Assembly: GCA_002457215.1 (NCBI GenBank)
Contig: NTJZ01000010.1
Coordinates: 58,540 to 122,539 of the forward strand
DNA from: OM182 bacterium MED-G28
GTDB lineage: Bacteria > Pseudomonadota > Gammaproteobacteria > Pseudomonadales > Pseudohongiellaceae
Direction: 5' to 3'
DNA: 64,000 nucleotides
Below the pieces are notes generated by a model. That model ran no database searches. It worked only from the letters and a program-made list of their open reading frames with translations, and was not told the DNA's origin. Shown here in pieces: positions 44,527-54,001 of the stretch. Each line of letters begins with the position of its first letter. The first letter of the stretch is position 1. The position numbers were made by a program, and so were the translations under genes.

Positions 44527-46389
44527 TTATTGTTCAACTTCATCAATCGATTCCCCGCGCAAAGCCTCACCTATATGCAAGTCCATGCGGCGTGAAGCAA
44601 ATTCGCTGCTGAGGCGGTTTAGTTCTTCGGTTAATTCATGTATCTGCACACTGGTACCCTGCTCCACAAGAAGCTGCAACTCGACAACAACTTCTTCAAT
44701 TCGCACGGCTTCCTGAGCAATCAATAGTTGACCATCTATAGATCTTGCAGAACTTATCGCATCGATCAATTGTCTGGCTTCTATCTGCGCTTCTCTTAAT
44801 GCACGAATTTCCATGTCTTCTTTTGCATTCTCATGAGACGAGCTCAGCATTTTCTCGATGGAATCTGCATCCAAACCATAGCTCGGCTTAACCTGAACTT
44901 CCGCAGTTTTCCCGGTACTTAATTCTTCCGCCATGACACTCAACAAGCCATCAGCGTCTACTTGAAAGGTGACCCGAATCTTGGCCGCCCCTGCAACCAT
45001 TGACGGTATATCGCGTAATTCGAATCTGGCCAGAGAGCGACAATCACTCACTAGCTCTCTTTCTCCCTGCACTACATGCAAAGACATTGCAGTCTGGCCA
45101 TCTTTAAAAGTCGTAAATTCTTGCGCCTTCGCTGCAGGAATCGTGGTATTTCTTGGGATTATTTTCTCAACCAATTCACCCATAGTTTCTATTCCCAATG
45201 ATAACGGGTTCACATCGAGAAGTAGAAAATCATCCACTGACTTATTACCTATTAATACATCAGCTTGAATACCGGCCCCAATAGCTACAACTTTATCGGG
45301 ATCAAAATCTGTCAATGGTACCTTACCAAAAAATTCCGCAACCGAATCACGAACTATTGGCATGCGCGTAGAACCACCGACTAAAACTATATTGTCAATT
45401 TCCTCAATACTAAGCGACGCATCCCTCAACACTCTGCGGCAGGTGGAAATCGTCCTCGTAATCAGACTTTCGCAAAGCTTCGCGAATTTGGCTCTAGTAA
45501 TAACTCCCGACCACCCTAAATAATTAAGACTTGTTTCATTCTGGTCGCTCAATTGATGTTTAGCGAGGTTAGCAAGCCTTAACAACTCAGCTTCTTCCAT
45601 CGGATTTAATTCCGTTGTTGGTGAAGCTTCAGATTTAATCCAGGCCGCCAGCAGATAGTCAAAATCATCTCCACCAAGCAACGTATCTCCACTTGTGGCA
45701 AGCACTTCAAAAACACCTTTTTTCAAACTCAGTAACGAGACGTCAAATGTTCCACCACCCAAGTCAAACACAACTACATTGCCTTCATCGCGACTATCCA
45801 AACCATAAGCTACAGCCGCCGCGGTAGGCTCATTAAGCAAACGCAGCACGTTTAAACCAATGAGCCTAGCGGCATCTTTAGTCTGTTGTCGTTGCGCATC
45901 ATTAAAATAAGCAGGCACAGTAATAACTGCGCCTTCTAACTTCCCACCAAGAAATTTTTCGGCACGGTCTACTAAAGTTCTTAAAATGTCGGCAGAAATT
46001 TGCACGGAGTCTTTGATTCCAGCTGCCGTTATGATCGCCGGTATGCTATCAGTTCTTTGCGTATCGAAGTCATAATGTTTAAATTGTGGTGCAGTTAAAA
46101 CCTCTTCTATAGATCTTCCAAGAAGCCGCTTCACCGAACTAATAGTATTTTTAGGATCATTTATTGCTGCAGAGATAGCAATTTTTCCGACCACTGGATC
46201 AACTTCAGCAGAATATTGAACAACTGAGGGTAATAGGTAATTGCCGGCATCATCCGGCAACACTTCGATGTCCTGACCGGAGCTTGTGGACACCAAAGAA
46301 TTTGTTGTTCCCAAGTCAATGCCGACAGCAAAACGATGGACTGGTATGGCTAATTTTTCGCCAGGTTCTGAAATTTTTAGTAAGGCCAT
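44527..46389 (-). CDS. hscA: Hsp70-type chaperone HscA
   Basis: 620 residues. The actin-like ATPase domain shows [26 protein letters not shown] and [12 protein letters not shown]; the substrate-binding domain follows near 390. HscA with HscB binds the LPPVK motif of IscU and helps release the finished cluster. It is 13 bases downstream of hscB. Confidence 0.97.
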   Translation of the reverse strand: MALLKISEPGEKLAIPVHRFAVGIDLGTTNSLVSTSSGQDIEVLPDDAGNYLLPSVVQYSAEVDPVVGKIAISAAINDPKNTISSVKRLLGRSIEEVLTAPQFKHYDFDTQRTDSIPAIITAAGIKDSVQISADILRTLVDRAEKFLGGKLEGAVITVPAYFNDAQRQQTKDAARLIGLNVLRLLNEPTAAAVAYGLDSRDEGNVVVFDLGGGTFDVSLLSLKKGVFEVLATSGDTLLGGDDFDYLLAAWIKSEASPTTELNPMEEAELLRLANLAKHQLSDQNETSLNYLGWSGVITRAKFAKLCESLITRTISTCRRVLRDASLSIEEIDNIVLVGGSTRMPIVRDSVAEFFGKVPLTDFDPDKVVAIGAGIQADVLIGNKSVDDFLLLDVNPLSLGIETMGELVEKIIPRNTTIPAAKAQEFTTFKDGQTAMSLHVVQGERELVSDCRSLARFELRDIPSMVAGAAKIRVTFQVDADGLLSVMAEELSTGKTAEVQVKPSYGLDADSIEKMLSSSHENAKEDMEIRALREAQIEARQLIDAISSARSIDGQLLIAQEAVRIEEVVVELQLLVEQGTSVQIHELTEELNRLSSEFASRRMDLHIGEALRGESIDEVEQ

Positions 46390-46402
46390 AGCTGTCGTTA
46401 AA

Positions 46403-46936
46403 TCAATACCCTAGTCGTTGTTCTTCGCTTGATTCAATTTCTAACAGCAGTTTGTGTAGAAACTGTAGCTCATGAAAAATTCGCTTTGCCTGTGTTAGCT
46501 CACCCGACGCAAACTCTCTTGAAAAATTATTTTGCTTGAGATTAAGCTTCTCTCCGACCTCAGATTTTAAGTGACCTAACGCCTTTAAAGCGGACTCATC
46601 TTTGGGCAATGCGTCCAATGACTCGCGTAGTTGCATTTGCTCGAGCAATAGGTCCATGCCTAAATCGTTTTGGCTTACTGACTCAACATTCAGACCATTA
46701 ATTGTTAACAAATAAGCTGCGCGCTTAATCGGTGACTTTAAAGTACTATAAGCCTCATTTAAATAACTCGTTAATTGCACGGCTCGCAATTTATCCTTTT
46801 CTGTTGCCCCTGAAAATTTGTCTGGATGCACTTCCACTTGCCGTGCATGGTACTTTTCTGACAATTTTTCTAGATCCAAATCAAAGGACTCAGAGAGGTC
46901 AAACAACTGAAAATAATTCTGATTGATTTGCTGCAC
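46403..46936 (-). CDS. hscB: J-domain co-chaperone HscB
   Basis: 177 residues. The J-domain includes the HPD tripeptide at 37-39 ([10 protein letters not shown]), and the C-terminal helical domain binds IscU. It stimulates the ATPase of HscA. The gap to iscA is 74 bases, longer than elsewhere in the operon. Confidence 0.96.
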   Translation of the reverse strand: MQQINQNYFQLFDLSESFDLDLEKLSEKYHARQVEVHPDKFSGATEKDKLRAVQLTSYLNEAYSTLKSPIKRAAYLLTINGLNVESVSQNDLGMDLLLEQMQLRESLDALPKDESALKALGHLKSEVGEKLNLKQNNFSREFASGELTQAKRIFHELQFLHKLLLEIESSEEQRLGY

Positions 46937-47010
46937 GATTTGATGGGTTGAGGTTAGTTCTTGGGTTGGAAGTGAAGAAAGCCGATAATTCTATCAGCAA
47001 CGGATTATGG

Positions 47011-47334
47011 CTATACGCTAAAACTCTCTCCACATCCACATTCGCCTTTGGCATTTGGATTTTTAAATTCGAAACCTTCATTGACACCTTGCTTCACGAA
47101 ATCCATTTCAGTGCCATCGATATAAACCAGACTTTTAGGGTCAACAATTATTTTAACACCCTGATCTTCAAACACCTGGTCACCAACATCTATCTCGTCA
47201 ACAAACTCCAAAACATAGGCCATTCCTGAACAGCCTGTCGTTGTCACACCTACTCGGATGCCTATACCTTTCCCCCGAGCCTGCAATTGGCCCGCGACAT
47301 GCTTCGCTGCATTTTCTGAGATTGAGACTGTCAT
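47011..47334 (-). CDS. iscA: A-type iron-sulfur carrier IscA
   Basis: 107 residues with the three conserved ligands Cys35 ([10 protein letters not shown]), Cys99 and Cys101 (GECGCGESF). It carries and inserts iron-sulfur clusters into apo-proteins. iscU lies 35 bases upstream. Confidence 0.97.
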   Translation of the reverse strand: MTVSISENAAKHVAGQLQARGKGIGIRVGVTTTGCSGMAYVLEFVDEIDVGDQVFEDQGVKIIVDPKSLVYIDGTEMDFVKQGVNEGFEFKNPNAKGECGCGESFSV

Positions 47335-47369
47335 TAATTAAATAATCTCTAAAATATTCAACTCAGCCC

Positions 47370-47768
47370 TTAGGCGCTAGCTTTTTCATTGCTTCTCTTA
47401 GACTTTACATCGGCTATAGCAGCCTTAATTGCATCTTCAGCGAGCACTGAGCAATGAATTTTTACCGGTGGAAGACCTAGCTCATCGGCAATATCCTTAT
47501 TCTTGATTTCTGTTGCTTCATCCAAAGACCGACCTTTAACCCATTCTGTCAACAATGAACTGGATGCGATAGCAGAACCGCAGCCATAGGTCTTAAACTT
47601 TGCATCTTCAATAACACCATTGTCATCAACTTTTATTTGGAGACGCATTACATCCCCGCAAGCAGGTGCACCTACCATACCCGTACCTACACTAGCATCG
47701 TCATCATCCAATTTTCCGACGTTGCGTGGATTTTCATAGTGATCTAACACTTTGTCCGAATAAGCCAT
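47370..47768 (-). CDS. iscU: Iron-sulfur scaffold IscU
   Basis: 132 residues. The ligands are Cys37, Cys63 and Cys106, and the HscA-binding LPPVK motif is at 99-103. It is the platform on which IscS-derived sulphur and iron form a cluster. iscS ends 63 bases upstream. Confidence 0.98.
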   Translation of the reverse strand: MAYSDKVLDHYENPRNVGKLDDDDASVGTGMVGAPACGDVMRLQIKVDDNGVIEDAKFKTYGCGSAIASSSLLTEWVKGRSLDEATEIKNKDIADELGLPPVKIHCSVLAEDAIKAAIADVKSKRSNEKASA

Positions 47769-47831
47769 GTTTTCCTCATTTGCCCCGTAGGACTGATTGT
47801 GGTTTACAGCAAACCTTCTCTCTATATTAGC

Positions 47832-49046
47832 TTAATGTGCAGCCCATTGAACTTGATCTAAATCGACCCCGTCCTTATACATATCCCATAATGGAGATAA
47901 CTCTCTTAATTTCGCAACTGCTTCGTGAATTTTTCCTATAGCATGGTCAACTTCTTCCGCTGTAGTGAATCTACCAATTGTCATACGCAGCGAACTATGC
48001 GCAAGCTCATCATTCAACCCTATAGCTCTTAGCACATAAGACGGTTCAAGACTTGCTGATGTACAGGCCGACCCAGATGAAACAGCGAGATCTCTGAGCG
48101 CCATCATCAACGATTCACCTTCAACAAAATTGAAGCTAATGTTCAGATTACCCGCGATACGATGATCAATATCGCCATTAACGTAAACTTCTTCCATGTC
48201 GCTAAAACCATCTAAAAGCCGATTGCGCAGCGCAAGAATTCGGGTGCTCTCATCCTGCATTTCCTCTTTGGCAATACGATAAGCTTCACCCATTCCTACT
48301 ATCTGATGAGTTGGCAAAGTTCCGGAGCGCATACCACGTTCATGGCCGCCACCATGAATTTGAGGCTCGATTCGAACTCGCGGCTTACGTCTAACGTAAA
48401 GAGCACCTATCCCTTTAGGTCCATAGGTTTTATGTGCAGTCATGGACATAAGATCCACCTGCATCTTTTCCAAATCAATATCTATTTTCCCAGTAGACTG
48501 GGCTGCGTCAACATGAAATAAGACACCTTTTTCTCGAGTCAGCTGGCCTATTGCTTCAATGTCGTTGATAACACCAATCTCATTGTTCACATGCATCAAT
48601 GACACGAGAATTGTATCTTCGCGTATAGCATCAGCGACCGCACTTGGTGTTGTTAGACCATTCTTATCTGGGTCCAAGTAAGTCACTTCAAATCCTTCAC
48701 GTTCTAATTGACGACAACTATCAAGTACCGCTTTATGTTCGATTTTCGAAGTAATAATATGCTTGCCTTTTTTACTATAGAAATGAGCCACGCCCTTTAG
48801 AGCAAGATTGTCAGCTTCTGTGGCGCCAGAGGTCCAAACCACTTCTCTAGGATCGCAGTTAATTAAATCAGCGACTTGACGCCTTGCGGTTTCAACTGCC
48901 TCTTCTGCTTTCCAGCCCAGTAAATGAGAACGACTAGCTGGATTCCCAAAGTTTCCTTCCAGGGTCAGACATTCGACCATCTTCTCAGATACACGGGGAT
49001 CAACAGGAGTAGTTGATGAATAATCTAAATAAATTGGATATTGCAT
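47832..49046 (-). CDS. iscS: Cysteine desulfurase IscS
   Basis: 404 residues, the standard length. The PLP lysine is in [12 protein letters not shown], the active-site cysteine loop is [17 protein letters not shown], and the N-terminus is [16 protein letters not shown]. It releases sulphur from cysteine for clusters, tRNA thiolation and cofactors. iscR is 22 bases upstream. Confidence 0.98.
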   Translation of the reverse strand: MQYPIYLDYSSTTPVDPRVSEKMVECLTLEGNFGNPASRSHLLGWKAEEAVETARRQVADLINCDPREVVWTSGATEADNLALKGVAHFYSKKGKHIITSKIEHKAVLDSCRQLEREGFEVTYLDPDKNGLTTPSAVADAIREDTILVSLMHVNNEIGVINDIEAIGQLTREKGVLFHVDAAQSTGKIDIDLEKMQVDLMSMTAHKTYGPKGIGALYVRRKPRVRIEPQIHGGGHERGMRSGTLPTHQIVGMGEAYRIAKEEMQDESTRILALRNRLLDGFSDMEEVYVNGDIDHRIAGNLNISFNFVEGESLMMALRDLAVSSGSACTSASLEPSYVLRAIGLNDELAHSSLRMTIGRFTTAEEVDHAIGKIHEAVAKLRELSPLWDMYKDGVDLDQVQWAAH

Positions 49047-49068
49047 TTAATTTTCCGCCTTTACTTCA

Positions 49069-49572
49069 TTACAGACTGCTTACCGATACCCGAGTCTCTT
49101 GATTGCTCATTTCCTGAATATCATTCATAAGCAGTTGCTTTTTATCTTGGTTTTCCGCGATGCGTTTCACTTCACTCTTCGAAACTAAATCGGCAAGACT
49201 GATACCTCCAAGAAACGTATGAATCTGCTCACTCAAATCTTCCCAAAGATAGTGTGTCAAACAAATTTCTCCTCCCTGACAGTCGCCGGCTCCTCGACAC
49301 TTAGTTGTATCGACGGACTCATTAACGGCATCGACAATCTCTGCAATATAAATTTGGCCTGACTGACGTTCTAGTTCGTAACCACCGCCAGGACCGCGAA
49401 TACTATTGACCAAAGAACTCTTTCTTAACTTGGCAAACAATTGCTCTAGATAAGACAAGGAAATTGCTTGCCGAAGTGAAATATCTGCCAAACTGACTGG
49501 GCCCTGATCATTATGCAATGCGAGATCCAGCATTGCTGTCACCGCATATCTGCCTTTAGTTGTTAAACGCAT
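49069..49572 (-). CDS. iscR: Iron-sulfur regulator IscR
   Basis: 167 residues from the ATG at 49572, giving the usual [19 protein letters not shown]; an upstream start adds 12 codons that run into the promoter. An Rrf2-type winged helix is followed by the cluster ligands Cys92, Cys98, Cys104 and His107, at the same numbers as in E. coli IscR. The [2Fe-2S] form represses its own operon. The type 1 site in its promoter supports feedback control. Confidence 0.96.
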   Translation of the reverse strand: MRLTTKGRYAVTAMLDLALHNDQGPVSLADISLRQAISLSYLEQLFAKLRKSSLVNSIRGPGGGYELERQSGQIYIAEIVDAVNESVDTTKCRGAGDCQGGEICLTHYLWEDLSEQIHTFLGGISLADLVSKSEVKRIAENQDKKQLLMNDIQEMSNQETRVSVSSL

Positions 49573-49608
49573 TAATAATGCCTGCAACTCATCCGATTTT
49601 CGGGACAA

Positions 49609-49637
49609 ATTATCGAATACCTAAGTAAAATAGTCAA
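49609..49637 (-). promoter_or_regulatory. Sigma70 promoter of iscR
   Basis: On the minus strand TTGACT (49632-49637) and GATAAT (49609-49614) are separated by 17 bases, a near-consensus sigma70 promoter. The start of transcription would fall about 30 bases before the iscR ATG. Confidence 0.75.
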
Positions 49638-49641
49638 GTAT
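49617..49641 (-). promoter_or_regulatory. Type 1 IscR binding site
   Basis: A 25-base imperfect palindrome reads on the minus strand ATACTTGACT then ATTTT then ACTTAGGTAT. It agrees with the type 1 IscR consensus (ATAnnnGACTnnnnTAGTCnnnTAT pattern) at about 23 of 25 positions. It covers the -35 hexamer and the spacer of the iscR promoter, so binding should block RNA polymerase. Confidence 0.72.
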
Positions 49642-49925
49642 TGGCAAGATGAACAGTCGGCGAAGTATCGAGACTAGTTAGCATTTATTCCAAAGAAATT
49701 TCAGATAGTTAGCAACTTTTTTTGAGAATTTTCGGGCGTCCTTACGAAATTCTTTGTTAAGTTTATAACCTAAAGATTTAGCTATGAACGGTATGATCGC
49801 GAGACTATTAGTTGACTGGGTTATTGCTCTCAATTTAATAGTTTATGATTCACCTGATTAAAAACTCAATAAAACAGCAAAAACTGTCCCTCATACATCA
49901 AAGCAAAGAATATTAAAGCCCAAAA

Positions 49926-50759
49926 ATGAAAGCCGATTTACATTGTCACAGCTATTATTCTGATGGAAACCATGCCCCTGATTTCTTGCTAAAACGTGCT
50001 GCAGAAAATGGCATTACCCATCTCGCAATTACAGACCACGATTGCACAACAGCTCTGGAAAAACCTCTGGACGATTATTATGGACTACAACTGATTCCCG
50101 GCATTGAAGTATCCTGTCAATGGGAAACACAAGAAATACATCTCATTGGATTAGGGATTGATTGGGAGAACACTGAGTTAAAAAACATATTATACAAACA
50201 ACAAACGGCGAGGCGATCCCGATGCGAGGCGATTAATCAAATACTTGAGGCTAATGGCATTGAAGGGCTGTTAGATTATCTCGATGCCTTAGCCTCAACT
50301 ACTTTTACTCGAAGTCACATCGCTGACTTCCTAGTCCTCTCCGGCCATACAAAGAACAAACAAAAAGCTTTTAAGCAATACTTAGGCAAAAAGGGCAAAG
50401 CTTATGTGCCCTTTACTTGGATTCCACTTTATGAGGCTATCAACGCCATCCATAATGCAGCAGGACTGACAGTGCTTGCCCATCCAGGAAGATATAGCTT
50501 GAACAAACGCAAGTTAGAAGCTCTGATTACTCATTTTAAAGCTAATGAAGGTGATGGAATGGAAGTGAGTTATGGCGGCATTGATCCGCTAATGCAAAGG
50601 CACTTGGAGCAACTCGCAGAATCTGCGTCTTTATTCATCTCTGTGGGGTCAGACTTCCACAACGCGGAAGCACACTGGACTGATATCGGAAAATTTCCTA
50701 CACCGAGTCCGGCTGCCATAAAAAATGCCATCTGGAATCACCCCAGATGGCATTTCTAA
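49926..50759 (+). CDS. PHP-domain phosphoesterase, RNase AM/YciV-like
   Basis: 277 residues. Metal ligands of the PHP fold are visible in ADLHCHSYYSDG (8-12), AITDHDC, IPGIEVSCQW, LTVLAHPGRY and VGSDFHNAEAHW. The family includes RNase AM (YciV/Rnm), a 5'-3' exoribonuclease that trims 23S rRNA and acts on short RNAs and pAp. The stop codon lies inside a hairpin. The spacer 49573-49925 upstream (353 bases) holds the iscR promoter and, presumably, this gene's promoter; I see no gene in it. Confidence 0.85.
   Translation: MKADLHCHSYYSDGNHAPDFLLKRAAENGITHLAITDHDCTTALEKPLDDYYGLQLIPGIEVSCQWETQEIHLIGLGIDWENTELKNILYKQQTARRSRCEAINQILEANGIEGLLDYLDALASTTFTRSHIADFLVLSGHTKNKQKAFKQYLGKKGKAYVPFTWIPLYEAINAIHNAAGLTVLAHPGRYSLNKRKLEALITHFKANEGDGMEVSYGGIDPLMQRHLEQLAESASLFISVGSDFHNAEAHWTDIGKFPTPSPAAIKNAIWNHPRWHF
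50721..50757. terminator. Bidirectional terminator between convergent genes
   Basis: A perfect 13-bp stem (AAATGCCATCTGG at 50723-50735 and its complement at 50743-50755) has a seven-base loop. The left side continues as AAAA, giving a T run on the minus strand. The stop codon of the plus-strand PHP gene lies at its right edge, so the hairpin is partly coding. It should end transcripts from both sides. Confidence 0.8.
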
Positions 50760-50784
50760 ATCTAAATTATCAGAAGCTAAAGAC

Positions 50785-51171
50785 CTAGCTGCGTTTTAGT
50801 GAGGCAACAGCATCACGAAAAATATCTAATAATGTTTCATGCTTATAATCAGTAAACTCTCCAGCATCCATGAACATGCCATGTTCAGCACAAGCCTCAT
50901 ACTCTATATGACCTTGTTTTGGGTCATTTAATTTCGTCATTGGCTTTCCACAGCGGGGGCACTTAATGTCTCTAACAGTATTATAAGTCTTACCAATAGT
51001 GGGGTCTCCGCTGTCAGCAAAATCCGCCATCCAGCCACCTTTCAACTGCTCAGCTTCACCATTATCGAACCATAGGCCCTTACAACTATTACACTTATCA
51101 ATGATCACCTGACCGTGAAGGGTCTCGATCTTCATTTCCTGCATTTCAGAATTGCACTTCGGACAGTCCAT
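50785..51171 (-). CDS. Double zinc-ribbon protein, zf-TFIIB type
   Basis: 128 residues. CPKCNSEM near the start with IDKCNSCKGLWFDNGEAEQL forms one zf-TFIIB zinc ribbon; a second set, CPRCGKPM with CAEHGMFMDAGEFTD, forms another with His in place of one ligand. Such proteins are common and uncharacterised; the WFDNGE pattern is the family hallmark. It is transcribed towards the bidirectional terminator. The 282-base region upstream contains the direct repeat at 51335-51367. Confidence 0.8.
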   Translation of the reverse strand: MDCPKCNSEMQEMKIETLHGQVIIDKCNSCKGLWFDNGEAEQLKGGWMADFADSGDPTIGKTYNTVRDIKCPRCGKPMTKLNDPKQGHIEYEACAEHGMFMDAGEFTDYKHETLLDIFRDAVASLKRS

Positions 51172-51334
51172 CTACATCCCCTTAATCCAAGCTTCTTAGA
51201 GCTTTTTAATTGTTGGTTAGAACGTGCACATAAATCAAAATCAACGCCGTCCCTCAAACCACACGGTGCGCATTTTATCTAATATTCCAAGGGAAGACCA
51301 AGCCAAAATTCTGCTTTCTTACAGTGTGTAAAAA

Positions 51335-51367
51335 CTTCACATTTATTGATATTTGCTTCACATTTAT
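51335..51367. repeat. Direct repeat of CTTCACATTTAT spaced by two helical turns
   Basis: The 12-base sequence CTTCACATTTAT occurs at 51335-51346 and again at 51356-51367, exactly 21 bases apart, which puts both copies on the same DNA face. It lies about 165-195 bases upstream of the zinc-ribbon gene and behind the 339-residue protein gene. It could be a tandem operator; no known regulator was recognised. Confidence 0.45.
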
Positions 51368-51453
51368 GAGTATAGCATCCACAGCAAAGACATTATCGGC
51401 TAATCGAGTCTTTAGTATGCTTAACGGACAGATGCATTCTAAATTCGTTTACT

Positions 51454-52473
51454 CTAGTAACTGTAATGCTCAGAGCGCTCTCTTAATTCGGCAATATCAA
51501 TTTCACCCTGTTGACACTCTTGAACATCCCGCTTCAGCAATATATGAATCTTGTCAGGCCGTCGCGTTGTTGTTTCCGAATCTTCACCCAACCCTTTTAG
51601 TATGATTGAGATATTTTCATCTTCTGGTAAAGCACGCAGAGTTGATCCGTAATTACACATAACCATATACAAATTTTGTTCAAATTCACTGACCTCATCA
51701 TGCCAACGAGCAATATAACGTTGTTCAGCAAGCTCAGTTTCAGCTTTTAATTCAACAGCCCTACTCATGGCTCGCTGCCTAAGGGGTTCTATCTTCCCAA
51801 GTAATAGATCTAGCCGTGAGCTTACTTCTGATTCGACACTATCCGCTTGATTAGTCGCAGCGCTAGCAACACGAATTTCTTGTTCTAATGCTCCGATTTG
51901 ATCAATATTTTCCTGCATGTTTTCTCGCATTACTTCTAATTCAATCTGTAATTCTTCGTACTCAACATCATCTATGTTACCTAGTGTCCTGAGTGATCTC
52001 ACAGAGACCGAAGCTTGCTCTATCGCTTTACTTACAGCAATAGAGTAATCAACCTTGGAAATACGCTCCATCATATTCTGATACAAACCATAAGCTTCTG
52101 TACTATCATTTTCTTGCGGCAGTGAAGTTAGAGGTCTAGTTTGTCGTCCAATCCTTTCAAATGGGTTTTCGCCTGGTTGTAGTGGCTGCATGGCCGAATT
52201 TAGGGACACCAGACTTAAACGGTTGCGCTCATTAGCCAAAGGTGTCCGCACCTCAAAGAGCACACCTTGTCCAACTAGATAGGTTGCGTAAATACCGCCC
52301 AAACGCATTCCGAACAACCCTGTATTTTGATCAAGTTCTAGCGCATCTTCCATGACACCAGTAAAGATACCGATATTTAATTGAAGATCACTAAAATTGA
52401 CACCCTGACTATGTGTTGATGATACTGAGAAAAAAGCCAATAGCAGGCTAAAAATAATCGAAAGTTTATTCAT
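51454..52473 (-). CDS. Exported coiled-coil protein of unknown function in sigma-factor operon
   Basis: 339 residues with a signal peptide ending near STHS (residue 22). The first ~100 residues suggest a small beta-rich part (GIFTGVMEDALELDQNTGLF); residues about 150-245 are heptad-rich and should form a coiled coil; the C-terminus has KIHILLKRDVQECQQGEID. I recognise no enzyme motif. It lies 20 bases after the anti-sigma gene, so it is probably the effector or sensor output of that regulatory pair in the envelope. Confidence 0.7.
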   Translation of the reverse strand: MNKLSIIFSLLLAFFSVSSTHSQGVNFSDLQLNIGIFTGVMEDALELDQNTGLFGMRLGGIYATYLVGQGVLFEVRTPLANERNRLSLVSLNSAMQPLQPGENPFERIGRQTRPLTSLPQENDSTEAYGLYQNMMERISKVDYSIAVSKAIEQASVSVRSLRTLGNIDDVEYEELQIELEVMRENMQENIDQIGALEQEIRVASAATNQADSVESEVSSRLDLLLGKIEPLRQRAMSRAVELKAETELAEQRYIARWHDEVSEFEQNLYMVMCNYGSTLRALPEDENISIILKGLGEDSETTTRRPDKIHILLKRDVQECQQGEIDIAELRERSEHYSY

Positions 52474-52493
52474 TGCCTCTATCTCCCTTTTGC

Positions 52494-53174
52494 CTATCTT
52501 TCAGGGCTTTGAAAACTTACAAATTGAGCGAGTTGCTGAAGTGAACGAATCGTTTCATAGTCATTATCCACTAGATCTTGATAGCCTACTCGCATATCTT
52601 CAAGGTCACGCAATCTTTGCTGCTCAAAAAAAGCATAGATTCGATTTAAATTCTCGGCGGTAGTTTGCTGATTTTGATCCAAAACTGTTTGCAGCAATTC
52701 AATATTATTACTACTTTGTCTATCTTCTATTCGCCCAGCCAATGTATCCATTGCCAGTCGCTGCTCTTCCTGAAAGGCAACTAAACGCTCTTCAATTGCA
52801 GGACTATCGTCGCTAGTGGAGCCGAATGAAACTGAGAAACCTTCTTGGCTGGAAACGAAATTTACGTTCAGCAAAAGCACTATCATCATTACAAAACAAG
52901 CAATAGTAGGTGCCCACTGCAAACGATGCCAAAGGCTAAACCCTGAGATGGGGGTCTGATGCTCACGTCGAAACAATTCCATTCCCCTATTCCAATGAGG
53001 GGCGCGCTCATTTTTCCACTGGTTGAGAGTACTCTGGGTCAAAAGCAATGATTCCAATTCATTGCTACAGTGTCCACAGACAAGCAAATGGCTTTCTATT
53101 TTTTCTTTCGCCAAAGATGCTAAATTATCGGCAAAATACTCCTGCAATATATGTTGAGTCTTAGGGCAAGACAT
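52494..53174 (-). CDS. Zinc-finger (zf-HC2) anti-sigma factor
   Basis: 226 residues. A cytoplasmic anti-sigma domain has His29, Cys33 and Cys36 (HLLVCGHC), one membrane helix lies near 90-110 (IACFVMMIVLLLNVNFV), and the periplasmic part is helical with heptad-like repeats. The ATG at 53174 is preferred over an upstream start because CGGAGG lies six bases before it; it overlaps the sigma gene end by 14 bases. It should hold the sigma factor inactive until an envelope signal releases it. Confidence 0.82.
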   Translation of the reverse strand: MSCPKTQHILQEYFADNLASLAKEKIESHLLVCGHCSNELESLLLTQSTLNQWKNERAPHWNRGMELFRREHQTPISGFSLWHRLQWAPTIACFVMMIVLLLNVNFVSSQEGFSVSFGSTSDDSPAIEERLVAFQEEQRLAMDTLAGRIEDRQSSNNIELLQTVLDQNQQTTAENLNRIYAFFEQQRLRDLEDMRVGYQDLVDNDYETIRSLQQLAQFVSFQSPER

Positions 53175-53742
53175 GAATTTCCTCCGAGACAACTTTCAAT
53201 TTTTTGAGTGCTGTGTAAAAACGGGTCTTCGCTGTATTCACAGATATATCTTGTAGGTTTGCAATCTCTTCAAAGGTTTGTGATTGAAACATTTTTAATT
53301 CAACAACTAGTCTTTGCTCAAGAGGTAGTTTAGCGAGCATTGAAATGACCTGCCTATTCCGTTGCTGCTCACTCACCATATTATCTGGCTCTATATTTGT
53401 TTCACCCGGAACCAAATCGAGAAAAGCTAATTCTTCCTGATCGCTTGTGCGGATCTGTGTTGTCGTCAAACGTTTACGACGATTTATATCAATAGCTTTA
53501 TTATGGGCAATCCGAAAAACCCAACTGCTAAATTTCGCGTCACCTCGAAAGCGATGTAAGTTCCGATAAACCCCGAGAAAAACTTCTTGCATTAGATCCA
53601 TTGCATCGGAACTGTTCCCCATGAGGCGCAGACCATGATTATAAATCTTGCTTTCATAGCGCCTTACCAGTTTTTCCCAGGCGAGCGCCGATCCATTAAG
53701 AGCCGCAGCTATTAAAGCTTCGTCTTCATCGATTAAACTCAT
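53161..53742 (-). CDS. ECF-family RNA polymerase sigma factor
   Basis: 193 residues. Region 2 is AWEKLVRRYESKIYNHGLRL ... DLMQEVFLGVYRNLHRFRGDAKFSSWVFRIAHNKAID, and region 4 is LPLEQRLVVELKMFQSQTFEEIA with its helix-turn-helix. The group 2.2 motif and its adjacent anti-sigma make it a RpoE-like stress factor, but it is not clearly E. coli rpoE, whose neighbours rseA, rseB and rseC are missing. A GTG four codons earlier is an alternative start. Confidence 0.88.
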   Translation of the reverse strand: MSLIDEDEALIAAALNGSALAWEKLVRRYESKIYNHGLRLMGNSSDAMDLMQEVFLGVYRNLHRFRGDAKFSSWVFRIAHNKAIDINRRKRLTTTQIRTSDQEELAFLDLVPGETNIEPDNMVSEQQRNRQVISMLAKLPLEQRLVVELKMFQSQTFEEIANLQDISVNTAKTRFYTALKKLKVVSEEIHVLP

Positions 53743-53804
53743 AGCTTCCCGCACTACGAAAAATTAGCTTACGTGCCAGAATATATCGACAGAGTAAGTA
53801 TCTG

Positions 53805-53827
53805 AAAAACCGAAGAATACTGGTTTT
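53805..53827 (-). terminator. Weak terminator-like hairpin near the sigma operon start
   Basis: On the minus strand AAAACC pairs with GGTTTT across a ten-base loop, followed by further T. The stem is only 6 bp. It lies about 175 bases after the end of leuA, so it could end that transcript, but it is weak. Confidence 0.3.
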
Positions 53828-54001
53828 GAAGACTTAGTCGCAAGGACTTACTAAAAAGTTTGCATTCTGCATATATCTAAGAGGGAGTTGGCGACAGACT
53901 GAAGGCGCAGCCGATCCTTACTAATAGCCACCTTGTGAAGATTAATACTAGGTCCCATCGGCATAACGCAGGCACAGCGCTCGATAAATGAGCTCCCACT
54001 T

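Noticed and set aside
53161..53742. Assignment of the sigma factor as E. coli-type rpoE
   Set aside because: The neighbours rseA, rseB and rseC are missing and the anti-sigma has a zinc-finger domain, so only ECF family is claimed.
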